From Hyphomonadaceae bacterium (GTDB lineage Bacteria; Pseudomonadota; Alphaproteobacteria; Caulobacterales; Aquidulcibacteraceae), in the NCBI GenBank assembly GCA_022843225.1, contig JALHOC010000006.1, forward strand, positions 20,441 through 84,440: DNA of 64,000 nt, in the 5' to 3' direction. A model generated the notes under the pieces. The model did no database searches and was not told where the DNA came from. It saw only the letters and a list, made by a program, of their open reading frames with translations. Made by a program: the position numbers and the translations under genes. Of this stretch, positions 17,625 to 27,592 are shown one piece after another (the first letter of the stretch is position 1; every line of letters begins with the position of its first letter).

Positions 17625-18677
17625 ATGACAGTCGGAGCAAATTGCATTCCTGTTCGCGCTTATTGGGCAATGCTCGGCGCACTGATTGTGCTCTCGCTGG
17701 GCGCGCCCTCATCTGTTGCGCAGACCGAGCTTGCGCCTGCGACAGAGCCCTTTGCGCAGTTCGACATTGGTGTCGCAAGCGCCGGGCCTAACGAGATTGC
17801 CGGCGAATGGATTCCGCTGGCGGACTCGGGCCTGTGGCTCGAAGCAGAAGCCGTCGAGTTCGGCCGCGATCAATCCCTCGATACGCTGCTTCGCCAGCGC
17901 GGCGTTAGACCCGATCATGCGTCCCGTCAGCTCGTGTCGCTGCTCAACCCTGACCTCGGCCCGCTTGATGCGCTCGGCTCCGGCGAGCGCCTCGTCCTGT
18001 TTCGCGTGCATGGCTCGCTGCCGGAGCAGAATGGAAAGCCCGTAGCGTTGGTTCTCTACTTGGCCGAGTTCCAGCGCTTGCAGGCGTCATTTGCGATGCT
18101 GCAACAACGCGTCGCCCAATTCGAAGTGCGCTACGGCAATCGAACGCAAGGTCTGCAATCGCGCTTCAGCGAACTTCAGACGGCCTATGAGCCCGAGCAG
18201 TTGTTCTCCGAACCTCAGATCCGCATCGCCGCCAACGCTCTCGAACTCAGCGACTACCGTTTAGCCTCCGTCGATCAGCAGCCGGGCTTCTTCAATGACC
18301 GGTACCAGCAGGCACTGCGCCAGATGCGCTCGACAACGATCGTGGTGCGGGAAGTCTCGATGATCCCCATTTCCACTGGTGACGGGCGCGCCAATCTTTC
18401 TGTTTCGCTCGCTTATCGGGGTCAGACCGCCAACGCCAATCCCGGCCGTTGCCGGCTCGCCTGGGCGGTCAATGGGCTTCAGAACATCCGCACTCTCTAT
18501 GAAGACCTGCCGCCTCTCCCGCAGACATTGCGGATACTTCCCTCACCCATCTTGATCTGGGTGGTCCGCGACGGGCGCACGATTTCAGAGCCGCTGCCGG
18601 CGCCGCTCAGCCAGCAGCAATTGCTTGCCGCCAGTCCTTCGGTCACGCTCAATCTTCGCGAACCGTGCAGTCCATGA
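17625..18677 (+). CDS. Secreted or periplasmic hypothetical protein
   Basis: About 350 aa from MTVGANCIPVRAYWAMLGALIVLSLG, with a signal peptide cleaved near SSVAQTE. The middle contains a coiled segment (FQRLQASFAMLQQRVAQFEVRYGNRTQGLQSRFSEL). No domain recognised. The stop overlaps the next start (ATGA), so the two form a unit with the membrane protein that follows. Confidence 0.65.
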   Translation: MTVGANCIPVRAYWAMLGALIVLSLGAPSSVAQTELAPATEPFAQFDIGVASAGPNEIAGEWIPLADSGLWLEAEAVEFGRDQSLDTLLRQRGVRPDHASRQLVSLLNPDLGPLDALGSGERLVLFRVHGSLPEQNGKPVALVLYLAEFQRLQASFAMLQQRVAQFEVRYGNRTQGLQSRFSELQTAYEPEQLFSEPQIRIAANALELSDYRLASVDQQPGFFNDRYQQALRQMRSTTIVVREVSMIPISTGDGRANLSVSLAYRGQTANANPGRCRLAWAVNGLQNIRTLYEDLPPLPQTLRILPSPILIWVVRDGRTISEPLPAPLSQQQLLAASPSVTLNLREPCSP

Positions 18678-19306
18678 ACGCCGCGCGCGATCTCCTCTCG
18701 ACATTGGGCGCGACCTTCAGTGCGGTGGCTCTGTTCTTCTTCGCGCAGACAACGGTGTTCGCGCCGCCCGATCCAGACGGCATGGTCGTGCTGCAGGCGG
18801 TTTGCGCCTTCGTCGGCATCTTGCTCGGCGCAGGGTTTCTATTCTGGCGTCGCCACGCTTCGTTCCGCCCCGCCTACGTGTTCTGGGCTGCGGGGATCGC
18901 CGCTCTCATCGGTCTGATCTCGATCTTCGTCTATGAAGGCGAGCGCAACAATCGCACCGAAGCTGTGACGCTCGCGGGTCAGACGCAAATGTTCATCATC
19001 GCCAACCGGGTGACGCCCAACGGCGAACGCGTCGCGCGCGCTAACGAGATCGTCGAATGCGAGGGTGCGGCCTATCCAGAGGTGAGTTGGCCCTGCGCGG
19101 CGGCGATCGTCACCCAGGCGCCGGCAGCCTACGCCGACGCCTTCTTCCGCGGCGACATCGAAGCCTCGCGCTCGACCCTCACCCTCTGGTATCGCATCAC
19201 GGCGTTTGGGCTGATGCTGGCGCTCTATCTGCTGATAAGCCAGATCCTTTACGAACGCACTGGCGCACGCGCGCCCACACCGCCGCCGGCGAACGAACCC
19301 GTTTAG
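18674..19306 (+). CDS. Membrane protein of unknown function
   Basis: 210 aa from MNAARDLLSTLG. It has three N-terminal hydrophobic segments, a periplasmic-looking middle with Cys residues (EIVECEGAAYPEVSWPCAAAIV), and a final helix ITAFGLMLALYLLISQIL. It is translationally coupled to the upstream secreted protein. No family recognised; a surface or envelope role is likely. Confidence 0.65.
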   Translation: MNAARDLLSTLGATFSAVALFFFAQTTVFAPPDPDGMVVLQAVCAFVGILLGAGFLFWRRHASFRPAYVFWAAGIAALIGLISIFVYEGERNNRTEAVTLAGQTQMFIIANRVTPNGERVARANEIVECEGAAYPEVSWPCAAAIVTQAPAAYADAFFRGDIEASRSTLTLWYRITAFGLMLALYLLISQILYERTGARAPTPPPANEPV

Positions 19307-20010
19307 ATCGACGGGATCGGCAATTCGTTGAGCTCGCGCCGCGCCTCGGCCCAGTTCGGGTAGAGCTCGCTCAGAAGCTTGGTGAAGCGGGCGCTATGTG
19401 TGGGTTCAAGTATGTGCACGATCTCGTGGACGATCACATATTCCAAGAGATCACGGGGCTTCTTCACTAGTTCCGTATTGAGCCGGATGGTTTTGCGGGC
19501 GGTGTTGCAGCTGCCCCATTTGGTTTTCATGCGCTGGAGGAAATAGGCTCTGACCTTCACGCCGGCGCGGACTTCCCACTTCTTGATCAGCGTGGGCACA
19601 AGCGCGTGCAGCTGGCGCAAATGCCACGCGTGGAGCACGCGCGCGCGGTCGTCTCGCGTACTTCCGGGCCGCACCTGCAAGTGGATTGTCCGGTGATCGA
19701 GACGCACAGCGGGCTTGGCGTCGCGCTCGGTGACTTTGAGCAGATAGCGGCGGCCCCAGAGATAATGGGATTCTCGGGTGACGAATTTGCGCGGGGTCTC
19801 GCGCGCTTGCGCCGCCAAGCGCGCGCGCTGCTGCTTGATCCAGCCGATCCGGGTGATGGCGTAAGCGCGGGCGACATCGAGCCTGGTCGATCGCGGCGCG
19901 ACAAGGGTCACACTTCCATCGGGCGGATGAACGGAGAGATGGACGTTCTTCACGTCCTTGCGCGTCACGGCGATGCTGATGTCGCCGATTTTGATGGCGA
20001 CGCTCATCAA
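19303..20010 (-). CDS. YgjP/SprT-like zinc metallopeptidase (DUF45)
   Basis: 235 aa. VIVHEIVHILEPTHSARF near residue 195 is the HExxH zinc motif with a third His. KTKWGSCNTARKTIRLN upstream is the conserved WGSC segment of the YgjP family. It overlaps hsdR by 4 nt (ATGA). YgjP-like genes are frequent fourth members of type I restriction operons, so the placement is normal. Its function there is not settled. Confidence 0.9.
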   Translation of the reverse strand: MMSVAIKIGDISIAVTRKDVKNVHLSVHPPDGSVTLVAPRSTRLDVARAYAITRIGWIKQQRARLAAQARETPRKFVTRESHYLWGRRYLLKVTERDAKPAVRLDHRTIHLQVRPGSTRDDRARVLHAWHLRQLHALVPTLIKKWEVRAGVKVRAYFLQRMKTKWGSCNTARKTIRLNTELVKKPRDLLEYVIVHEIVHILEPTHSARFTKLLSELYPNWAEARRELNELPIPSI

Positions 20011-23000
20011 TAGCCCGGCTGGTTCTTGACGATCTCAAACATAGCAAGCGTTGCTTCGCGGTCGCGATCGAACAGCGGAAAGAGCACGTTCTTCACTTCC
20101 TTCTGACGCACGCTGTCGCTCTTCCAGCCCGCCGGCGCATATTCGCGGACGGCGCGATCGATGCGCAGCGCAAGTTCGGCTTTGGCGCCGTCATCGGGTG
20201 GGCACACGAAAGTGGTCGCCGGCAGACTTGCGAGATTGTTGTAGATCACCGCCGCCTCCCGTTTGCCGTGCAGGCTTGGCGGCAGACCCGCATCGGGCTC
20301 GCGCGCGCTCATGCGGCGGATGAGAGCTTCGGCTTGCCGCAAGAAATTCTCGTAGGCCTGGGCGTCGGCGCGGCTTTGACGAATGAGATCATCCAGAAGA
20401 TCTGACATTTCATCGTAGAATTTGGGATCGGTCAGCTGATCGCGAATGATGGTCTTGCGGATATTGTTGATGATGCCTTCGGCGACAGCGTTGGCGGAAA
20501 GCTTGCCCTTATTATTCAATTGCCGGGCAATGTCGTCATGGATGCCGGTTTCGACAATCGCTTGGGTCAGCGACACATCGCTCAGCGTGCCCAGAATTTG
20601 CGGCGCGTCAGCCTGGATATAGGTGTTGAGCAAGTGGCGCATATCCGCCTCGTAGGGCTTGATGTCGAGCTCTTCACCGGAATGACGTTTGATCGCCGCA
20701 CGTAGGTCCGCATAGAGTTCGGCCTCACCCTTGATGCGAGCGGCCTCGTCGGCGCTGTAGCCCGCCTCTTCCAAATGTTGCGCGATCGCCGAATAAGCGC
20801 GCACGAAACTTGCAACCGCCTTGTAGAAGGCGATGCGCAAGGGCTCGGTTTCGTTGAGTGCATTTGGATTGGCGGCAGGCCCGCAGAAATAGCTCAGATA
20901 TTGTTCGACTTCGCGCGGCGGCGGCACCGGCTCACACAAATAATGGAGCACTTCACGCGCGCCATCGAGCCGCGCCTTGCCCTCTTCCAGCCAATTCTTG
21001 ATCTCGACAATGTTGGAGCCGCCGCTGCCTTCATCGGTGTCGAGTTCATCGGAGGTATAGACCGCGATCGCGTGCTGGACGTGGCCGAACAGCTCCTGGA
21101 AGTCGACGATATAGCCATAATCCTTGTCGTCCCCGTCCAAGCGATTGGTGCGGCAGATGGCTTGGAAAAGGGTGTGATCGCGCAGCGTGTCGTCGATATA
21201 GATGTAAGTGCAGCTCGGCGCGTCAAAGCCGGTCAAGAGCTTTGAGACCACAATGAGGAGCTTGGTATTGGCCGGCTCCTCAATGAAGCGGCGCTTGATC
21301 TCAGCCTCATACGCCGTCGTGCTTTGTCCGCCTGTGAGCACGAACCTTGTATAGGTGTCGTATTTGTAGCGCTCGTCGCTATTGGCCGGCTCGCGCGAGA
21401 TGGCGTTGTGATTGGGTTCGTAGGACGTGACGATGCCGACATGGGCGCCGAGGCGCGTGTTCTGAAACTCGCGGAAATATTCGCAGGCGTCGCGAATGGA
21501 GGCCGCGACCAGGATTGCTGTGCCGCGGTCGTCGCTGAGGCGGGGTTTGAGATCAAAGTCCTGAACCACTTCCGCCACCACCCGGCGTTTGCGTTCAGTG
21601 GCGCTGAGCAATTCTTCCATCGTCGCCCAGCGGGCGCGCAGCACGGCCTTCTGGTAGGAATTGAGCCCCCTCGTCTTGCGATCGAACCAGGCATCGATCG
21701 CGGTGGGGCTGGTCAGACGCTGCGGCACGTCGCGGGCTTCATATTTGAGATCCAGCACGACCTTGTCGCGCACCGCTTCCTGAAGCTTGTAGGTGTGAAT
21801 ATACGTGCCAAAGACTTCGCGGGTCGTTTCGCGGTCCTTGCGCAACAGCGGCGTGCCGGTGAAGCCGACAAAGATCGCCCCTTCCAGCCATCTCTTCATC
21901 TGCTTGTTCATCGCCCCGCCCTGGGTGCGATGGCATTCATCGACCAGCACATAAAAGCGCCCGGTCACTTTGGGGGGCGGGCCTGAAAAATCGGCGGTGT
22001 CGAACTTGTGCAGGAGCGCGCAAATGAGCCTTGGCGCTGGCGCGCCGAGCCAGCTTACGAATTCGGCGCGGGAGGCGACACGCGGCGAACGCGCTTCGGG
22101 ACCGATGACGCCCGCATTGCGCATGACGCCCTCGATCTGCTTATCGAGTTCGTCGCGGTCAGTGACAATGAGGACGCGCGCATCGGCTTCGCGCTCCAAG
22201 ATCCACTTGGCCAAGAGCACCATCAGAATGCTCTTGCCGCTGCCTTGGGTGTGCCAGATCACCCCGCCTTCGCGCTTGGCCAAGCGCTCCTGCGCCAGCT
22301 TGATGCCGACGAATTGATGCTGGCGAGGGACTTTCTTGCGGCCTGCATCGAAGACAACGAAATTGCGGATGAAGTCGAGCAAACGCTCCTTGCGCAACAT
22401 CTGGCCGATCGGCCGGTCGAGCAGCGCGCCCGCGGGCAGCTCCCCCGCCAACGGCGCCTCGTCGCGCCACTCGGCATAGAAGGTCTCGTCGGTGCTCACC
22501 GTGCCGTAGCGCACGCCTTGGGCGTCGCTGCCGGCGATCAGGAGCTGCGCTGTGGCAAAGAACGCTGCGTTGAAGAGTTCCTCTTGATTGGTGATGAGCT
22601 GGCGCACGCCGTCGCCGATCTCGACTGCCGCCCGCTTCAATTCGATCACCGCAACGGCAAGACCATTGAGATAGACGACAAGATCGGGCCGGCGTTCGTG
22701 GCCACCCTTAAGCGTGACTTCCTCGGCCAAAGCGAAATCATTGGCCTCGGGATTGTCCCAATCGATCAGGTGGACGGTCTTGAACGGTGCGCCGACTGCG
22801 GTCTGCACGCGGACGCCGTAGCGCAGCAGCGTGTAGGTCCTGAGATTGGCTTGATAGAGCGTCGTGCCTGTGACTTCGATCGCCTGAATCAAGCGCGTAA
22901 GCGCGGCATCGATCTCGGGCTTGGCATAGCCGCGCGCGCTTAGATTGGCGCGCAACAGCTCAGCCTCGACGCAGCGATTGTTGTTTCGTCCCGACCAGTC

Positions 23001-23102
23001 GCCCGCCGCACGATAGCCAAGACCACCCTCCTCCGCGGGCGCGGTGATGAAGGCCGCGAGACGATCTTGGGTGACGCGTTCGCTGCGCGGGCGTTCAGCC
23101 AT
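20007..23102 (-). CDS. hsdR: Type I restriction endonuclease, R subunit
   Basis: 1031 aa motor/nuclease subunit that translocates and cleaves unmodified DNA. The N-terminal PD-(D/E)XK nuclease core is RPDLVVYLNGLAVAVIELKRA near residue 150. SF2 helicase motifs follow: WHTQGSGKSILM near 290, VDECHRTQGG near 388 and FVGFTGTPL. The length matches HsdR. The start overlaps hsdS by 8 nt. Antisense ORFs here (22008-22943, 21324-21986) are shadows. Confidence 0.95.
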   Translation of the reverse strand: MAERPRSERVTQDRLAAFITAPAEEGGLGYRAAGDWSGRNNNRCVEAELLRANLSARGYAKPEIDAALTRLIQAIEVTGTTLYQANLRTYTLLRYGVRVQTAVGAPFKTVHLIDWDNPEANDFALAEEVTLKGGHERRPDLVVYLNGLAVAVIELKRAAVEIGDGVRQLITNQEELFNAAFFATAQLLIAGSDAQGVRYGTVSTDETFYAEWRDEAPLAGELPAGALLDRPIGQMLRKERLLDFIRNFVVFDAGRKKVPRQHQFVGIKLAQERLAKREGGVIWHTQGSGKSILMVLLAKWILEREADARVLIVTDRDELDKQIEGVMRNAGVIGPEARSPRVASRAEFVSWLGAPAPRLICALLHKFDTADFSGPPPKVTGRFYVLVDECHRTQGGAMNKQMKRWLEGAIFVGFTGTPLLRKDRETTREVFGTYIHTYKLQEAVRDKVVLDLKYEARDVPQRLTSPTAIDAWFDRKTRGLNSYQKAVLRARWATMEELLSATERKRRVVAEVVQDFDLKPRLSDDRGTAILVAASIRDACEYFREFQNTRLGAHVGIVTSYEPNHNAISREPANSDERYKYDTYTRFVLTGGQSTTAYEAEIKRRFIEEPANTKLLIVVSKLLTGFDAPSCTYIYIDDTLRDHTLFQAICRTNRLDGDDKDYGYIVDFQELFGHVQHAIAVYTSDELDTDEGSGGSNIVEIKNWLEEGKARLDGAREVLHYLCEPVPPPREVEQYLSYFCGPAANPNALNETEPLRIAFYKAVASFVRAYSAIAQHLEEAGYSADEAARIKGEAELYADLRAAIKRHSGEELDIKPYEADMRHLLNTYIQADAPQILGTLSDVSLTQAIVETGIHDDIARQLNNKGKLSANAVAEGIINNIRKTIIRDQLTDPKFYDEMSDLLDDLIRQSRADAQAYENFLRQAEALIRRMSAREPDAGLPPSLHGKREAAVIYNNLASLPATTFVCPPDDGAKAELALRIDRAVREYAPAGWKSDSVRQKEVKNVLFPLFDRDREATLAMFEIVKNQPGY

Positions 23103-24393
23103 AAGCGGCCTCCTTCATCTTCGGCGCAGCCTCCCGCGCAATTGGAAGGCGCACGCGGCCCGTGAGCAAGGAGTGCATCATGGCTTGCTTGAGTGCGCGG
23201 GTCTTTTCGAGACGGGCCTCCGTCGCGAAGAGGTCAGAGTTCCAATCGGAGATGACGCGGCCAATTGCTCTCTGCTCGTCTACCCTTGGGAGCTTCACAC
23301 TTATCGCGCCAAGCGCGGCCGCGCTGATATGCACAACCGCGTCGCCCTGGCCCCTATTGGCCTTTTGGCGAGCTATCTCTGGTATGTTTAGGAGGTTTCC
23401 AAGAAACACAGGGTCTCCGCTGGCGGGCCTTAAGATGATGATATCTCCGCCGGCATAGGCCTCAACATCCTCCGCAATCGCGACGCACTTCCCGATTTCT
23501 TCCTTGGTCTCGCCGGAAGCAGCAAAGAGCAAGTCTCCGCGCTGAATCCGCGTGGCTGCGTCAGCAACCGCGCGCGAGACGTGTGAAGTGAATTTGCATA
23601 CGACGTTGTGATGGGTCGTGTAGATTTCACCATATCGCACACATGGAAGGTCCCCCGACTGCGCATCATCGCGGCGCACGCCTCCACCCTTCAAGAACCG
23701 GCCGAGGTCACTGAGCTTTGTTTCGATCCATTGAGCGGTGAAGCCGGGGAGACGCGTCTCGCCGGTGAGGAGACGCTGAGTCACGCCCTGTCGCAGGTTG
23801 CGCTTCTTGCCGATGAATCGCGAAAGCGCTGCGATCGAAGCATCCACATCTAACAGCGCTGCAGCTATCGCCCGTTGTTCATGAACCGGGGGCCTGGGAA
23901 TCCGAAGCTGGCCGATTAGATCGGTGTTCAAATTTGGTTGGCCATTTCCTGTTGCCACAGTTTCCCGAAGAAACTTGGTCATCGAGTTTATGCAATAGAC
24001 CACAAACTCGGGGCACACTTCGCGGTCCAGCTGAAGCAACGCAGCTACCCCGTCGTTCGCGCAGCAATCTATTGCCAACAGCTTAGCCACACCTAACGTG
24101 GCGCCGCTGTTTGCGATTATAACCGTTCCGGACGGGAGCTCGCGGCTATGCTTCGCGCCCAGTTCGGTCAGCGACGTGTCTGTAACACGGACGTAAATAT
24201 CTTCGTCCGCAAGATTCGTCAGCGCCGCGACGGTGAGCCACGGCTTGAAAGATCCGTTGAAGTAACGAGGATCACCCGCGGGACGCGGAGACGCCCCGCG
24301 AACGGGATTTGCCAGCGCCCCGATGGTGGCCACTCCCCACTCCACCGGCAATATGCCGATCTCGGTCGCCTTATAGCCGGGACTCGACTTCAT
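23095..24393 (-). CDS. hsdS: Type I restriction-modification specificity subunit
   Basis: 432 aa, the usual HsdS length. Two target-recognition domains are each followed by a helical spacer: VHEQRAIAAALLDVDASIAAL near residue 170 and VDEQRAIGRVISDWNSDLFA near 385. The duplicated EQRAI motif marks the conserved helices. Base composition looks less GC-rich than hsdM/hsdR, as usual for fast-changing specificity genes. It overlaps hsdM by 4 nt. The recognition sequence cannot be read from sequence alone. Confidence 0.93.
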   Translation of the reverse strand: MKSSPGYKATEIGILPVEWGVATIGALANPVRGASPRPAGDPRYFNGSFKPWLTVAALTNLADEDIYVRVTDTSLTELGAKHSRELPSGTVIIANSGATLGVAKLLAIDCCANDGVAALLQLDREVCPEFVVYCINSMTKFLRETVATGNGQPNLNTDLIGQLRIPRPPVHEQRAIAAALLDVDASIAALSRFIGKKRNLRQGVTQRLLTGETRLPGFTAQWIETKLSDLGRFLKGGGVRRDDAQSGDLPCVRYGEIYTTHHNVVCKFTSHVSRAVADAATRIQRGDLLFAASGETKEEIGKCVAIAEDVEAYAGGDIIILRPASGDPVFLGNLLNIPEIARQKANRGQGDAVVHISAAALGAISVKLPRVDEQRAIGRVISDWNSDLFATEARLEKTRALKQAMMHSLLTGRVRLPIAREAAPKMKEAAYG

Positions 24394-26879
24394 ATCACAC
24401 CCATCGCCTTCAGGTGCGTTGTTATACGGGCCCCAAGCACATCAGCATCTTTTTCAAGTTGTGGAAGCGAAATCGCGTAGCGCTCGACAAGGGTGCTGAC
24501 TCGACGTGTTAGAGCTTGCGACAGTCGCGCGATCTCGCTGTCAATACGCGCATTGATGACGCTGAGCCACTTGGCATTGATGACAATCGCCTTCACTTCG
24601 CTGCCTTTGAGCGTGCCATATCGGGCGTGGACTTTGGCGATGAGGCTCTCCTCCGCCGCCTTTCGCTTCTTTTTTGTTTCGTCGAGCGCATCGATCAGAA
24701 CTTGATAGCCAAGCAGGGCTTCGCGTTCGTCGGCGAGATCGGGATCGCCATTGATCTCCTTCAATCGGGCTTTGAGGGTTTTGGAATTGATCTTCTGCTT
24801 GTCGCCGTCGCCCTCGATCACTTCGCTGAGCAGTCCGTCTTCGCCGCCGCCCTCTTCGAGCTTTTCCGCCATTTTCTGTTCGAGTTCGGTCATACGCGCT
24901 TCGAGCGCGTCGATCGCGGCTTGTTCGGTTGAGAAATAGCGGGCGATGATGAGCCTTGAGGGGACAAGGTCGGAGGCGAAGCGCCGTTTGCCGATTTGGT
25001 AGTCACCCGGCTCGGGCCAAACGAGCTTGTTGTCTTTGTTTTTGCGTTTGATGATTTCGCGGGGGCGTACGGCCTCGGCCCAGCCTGCGGCGGCAATCAG
25101 ATAGCAATCGTCCTGCATCGCCTCGGCCCAATAATCCATCAGCTGCTGATAGACATCGTAGGGGTCGACCAAAGGCGCCTTACGAAAGGTGTCGAGCAAG
25201 TCATCCGAGATCGCTTCGATGAAATCCTTGGGGTGGCTGTCGATACCGAAGCCGCGGGCGGCTTTCTCGGTGCGCGTGCGCCAGGCGGCGAACGTATCGC
25301 CGGCGGCTTTGGTGAAAGCTTGAAACTCGGGATCGGTCTCGATCGCTTGCTTCACCTCGCTTGCTTGCAGGGTGAGCGCCAGATAACCCGGACGCAGATC
25401 GGCGAAGAGCTTGCCGCGTAGATTGGGCATCACCTTCCACCAGGATTCGAGCGCGTCGATGTCTCTCTTCGGGATGCCGCCATTCAGATGCGCGTCGATG
25501 TCGTGGATGTCTTCGACATCGGTGCTGTCGATGTAGCGCGGCAGATTGAGATTATAATCGTTCTTGGGATCGGCGATCTCGTCGGTTGCGACCATGCGCG
25601 CATAGCCGGGCACATCAGCGCCGCGGGCGAAGCTATCGACAATGCGATGGATGTCTTGTTCGCGCAGGCGGTTTTTGGGGCCGTCTTTGCGGAAGCCTTT
25701 CGAGGCGTCGATCATGAAGACGCCGCGGCGCGCATTGGCGTTCTCTTTGTCGAGCACGACGATGCAGGCGGGAATGCCGGTGCCGAAAAAGAGGTTGGCG
25801 GGGAGCCCGATAATGCCCTTGAGATAACCCGATTTGACCAGGGCTTGGCGGATCTCGGCTTCGGCATTGCCGCGGAAGAGCACGCCATGTGGGAGAATGC
25901 AGGCAGCTTTCCCATTCGATTTCATCGAGCGGATGATGTGCAAGAGATAGGCGTAATCGCCCTGCTTTGGCGGCGGCGCGCCCCAACCGAAACGCGCGTG
26001 CGGATCGCGTTCGATATTGATGCCGTTCGACCAGGCTTTGTCCGAGAATGGCGGATTGGCGACGACGTAATCGTAGGTGCGCAGGCGATCGCCATCCAAG
26101 AATTTGGGATTGGCGAGCGTGTTGCCGGGCATGATCCGCGCGGTCGGGAAATCGTGCAAGATCATGTTCATGCGGGCAAGGCCCGCCGTGGTCACGTCCT
26201 TCTCTTGCCCTTCAAGCGTGATGCGCTTGCCGGATTCGGCCGCGACCTTCAGCAGCAACGATCCCGATCCGCAGGTGGGATCGTACACCGTCGTGCCGGC
26301 CACCGTGTTCTTTGGCGAAATGCCGATGACTTTAGCGATGATGCGGCTGACCTCCGACGGGGTATAGAATTGGCCTTTGCTCTTGCCGCTCTGCGTCGCG
26401 AAGTGACGCATCAGATATTCGTAGGCGTCGCCCAGAATGTCGTCGTGATCGGCGCGGTTCTTCGAGAAATCGAGATCGGGGTTTTCGAAGATGGCGATGA
26501 GATTGCTGAGCGTTGCAACCTGCTCATCGCCCTCGCCCAATTTGTTGGGATCGTTGAAATCGGGGAAGTCGGTGCGCGCTAGGCTCTCATTGGCGTTCAC
26601 CAGCGGCTGGATCACGTCGGTGTTGATGAGGTTGCCGATGTCGGCCTTGCCCTTGAGCGCGACCATATCGGCGAAGCTTGCGCCTTTAGGGATGATGATC
26701 GGCGGCTCTAAGGCGTCACTGTTCGCGTATTTGTCCGATACGTATTTGATGAACAGCATGAAGAGGACGTAGTCTTTGTATTGACTAGCATCCATGCCGC
26801 CGCGGAGCTCGTCGCACGACGCCCACAGCGACGAATAGAGATCTGATTTCTTGACGGCCACCCCAGCCCCTTTATCCAC
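24390..26879 (-). CDS. hsdM: Type I restriction-modification methyltransferase subunit
   Basis: 829 aa N6-adenine methyltransferase. VYDPTCGSGSLLLKVA near residue 205 is the AdoMet motif I. VVANPPFSDKAWS near 276 is motif IV. The first 150 residues are the HsdM N-terminal helical bundle (LWASCDELRGGMDASQYKDYVLFMLFIKYVSDKY). The protein is about 300 residues longer than a compact HsdM, with a C-terminal coiled extension (EARMTELEQKMAEKLEEG). The track start is GTG 26879. GTG 26861, preceded by AAAGGGG, is a good alternative. It is the first gene of the RM operon. Confidence 0.93.
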   Translation of the reverse strand: MDKGAGVAVKKSDLYSSLWASCDELRGGMDASQYKDYVLFMLFIKYVSDKYANSDALEPPIIIPKGASFADMVALKGKADIGNLINTDVIQPLVNANESLARTDFPDFNDPNKLGEGDEQVATLSNLIAIFENPDLDFSKNRADHDDILGDAYEYLMRHFATQSGKSKGQFYTPSEVSRIIAKVIGISPKNTVAGTTVYDPTCGSGSLLLKVAAESGKRITLEGQEKDVTTAGLARMNMILHDFPTARIMPGNTLANPKFLDGDRLRTYDYVVANPPFSDKAWSNGINIERDPHARFGWGAPPPKQGDYAYLLHIIRSMKSNGKAACILPHGVLFRGNAEAEIRQALVKSGYLKGIIGLPANLFFGTGIPACIVVLDKENANARRGVFMIDASKGFRKDGPKNRLREQDIHRIVDSFARGADVPGYARMVATDEIADPKNDYNLNLPRYIDSTDVEDIHDIDAHLNGGIPKRDIDALESWWKVMPNLRGKLFADLRPGYLALTLQASEVKQAIETDPEFQAFTKAAGDTFAAWRTRTEKAARGFGIDSHPKDFIEAISDDLLDTFRKAPLVDPYDVYQQLMDYWAEAMQDDCYLIAAAGWAEAVRPREIIKRKNKDNKLVWPEPGDYQIGKRRFASDLVPSRLIIARYFSTEQAAIDALEARMTELEQKMAEKLEEGGGEDGLLSEVIEGDGDKQKINSKTLKARLKEINGDPDLADEREALLGYQVLIDALDETKKKRKAAEESLIAKVHARYGTLKGSEVKAIVINAKWLSVINARIDSEIARLSQALTRRVSTLVERYAISLPQLEKDADVLGARITTHLKAMGVI

Positions 26880-27077
26880 AGACGCGCGCGCACGCTAATC
26901 TGTCTTTGTTGGCTATCCAAACCGAGCGATTCGCGCAGCCTTCCTGGACCGGTCAATGCCAAGATTGCTGCGTTGGCGGGATTAGATGAGGTAGCGTGCG
27001 GCGTTGGCGGCGGCGGGTCCGGCCGCTAGGTTTGCCCTGGGTGGCGTGGCGGTGCGCGCCGTGAGGGATTGAGTGCC

Positions 27078-27572
27078 ATGCGAGTGGTCCTTTTGGCTTG
27101 CGTCTGGGTATTGACCGCATGCCAGCCGATTTCTGTCGCCGAAGCGCCCGCAGCGGCACCGTCATCGGGAGCGGCCCACGAGGGTGCGGCGCCAACGGAA
27201 TGGATCATCACCGCGATCGATTGGGACGATGCCGATAGCGGCGATATCAATGGCGTGCGGTTCCGCTTGAGTGATGTCGATGCACCCGAAACCGGCGGCG
27301 TCGGCGCTGCTGTCGGGGCAGCACTGTGTGAGCGTGAGCGCGAACGTGGTCTTGCGGCGCGCGCATGGGTGGAAGAGCTCACGCGCGACACAAGCAGACT
27401 GCGGATCACCAGCGCTGCCGGTTATGATCGGATGGAGCGGCCGCGCTTATTGATCGAGCTCTCGGTCGATGGCGTTGATGTCGGGGGCGCGGGCATCGAC
27501 GCGGGTCATTTGGCGGCTTGGCCGCATGATGGCGCGCGGGCTTTGGCGGCAAAACCGAACTGGTGTGCCTAG
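27078..27572 (+). CDS. Thermonuclease-like (SNase) lipoprotein
   Basis: 164 aa. MRVVLLACVWVLTAC is a lipoprotein signal. The SNase-like core TAIDWDDADSGDINGVRFRLSDVDAPETGG carries the Arg and Asp/Glu residues of the staphylococcal nuclease site. A second Arg region follows at YDRMERPRLL. ATG 27078 begins the signal exactly; the TTG used by the track is unnecessary. Predicted to be an envelope-anchored nuclease. Activity is inferred from the motif. Confidence 0.78.
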   Translation: MRVVLLACVWVLTACQPISVAEAPAAAPSSGAAHEGAAPTEWIITAIDWDDADSGDINGVRFRLSDVDAPETGGVGAAVGAALCERERERGLAARAWVEELTRDTSRLRITSAAGYDRMERPRLLIELSVDGVDVGGAGIDAGHLAAWPHDGARALAAKPNWCA

Positions 27573-27592
27573 CTTGAGCCTGCGAAAGAATT

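Noticed and set aside
22008-22943. 311-aa plus-strand ORF antisense to hsdR
   Set aside because: Codon-shadow of a GC-rich gene; no motifs, and hsdR on the other strand is certain.
25488-26582. 364-aa plus-strand ORF antisense to hsdM
   Set aside because: Shadow ORF; the minus strand carries the complete methylase motifs.
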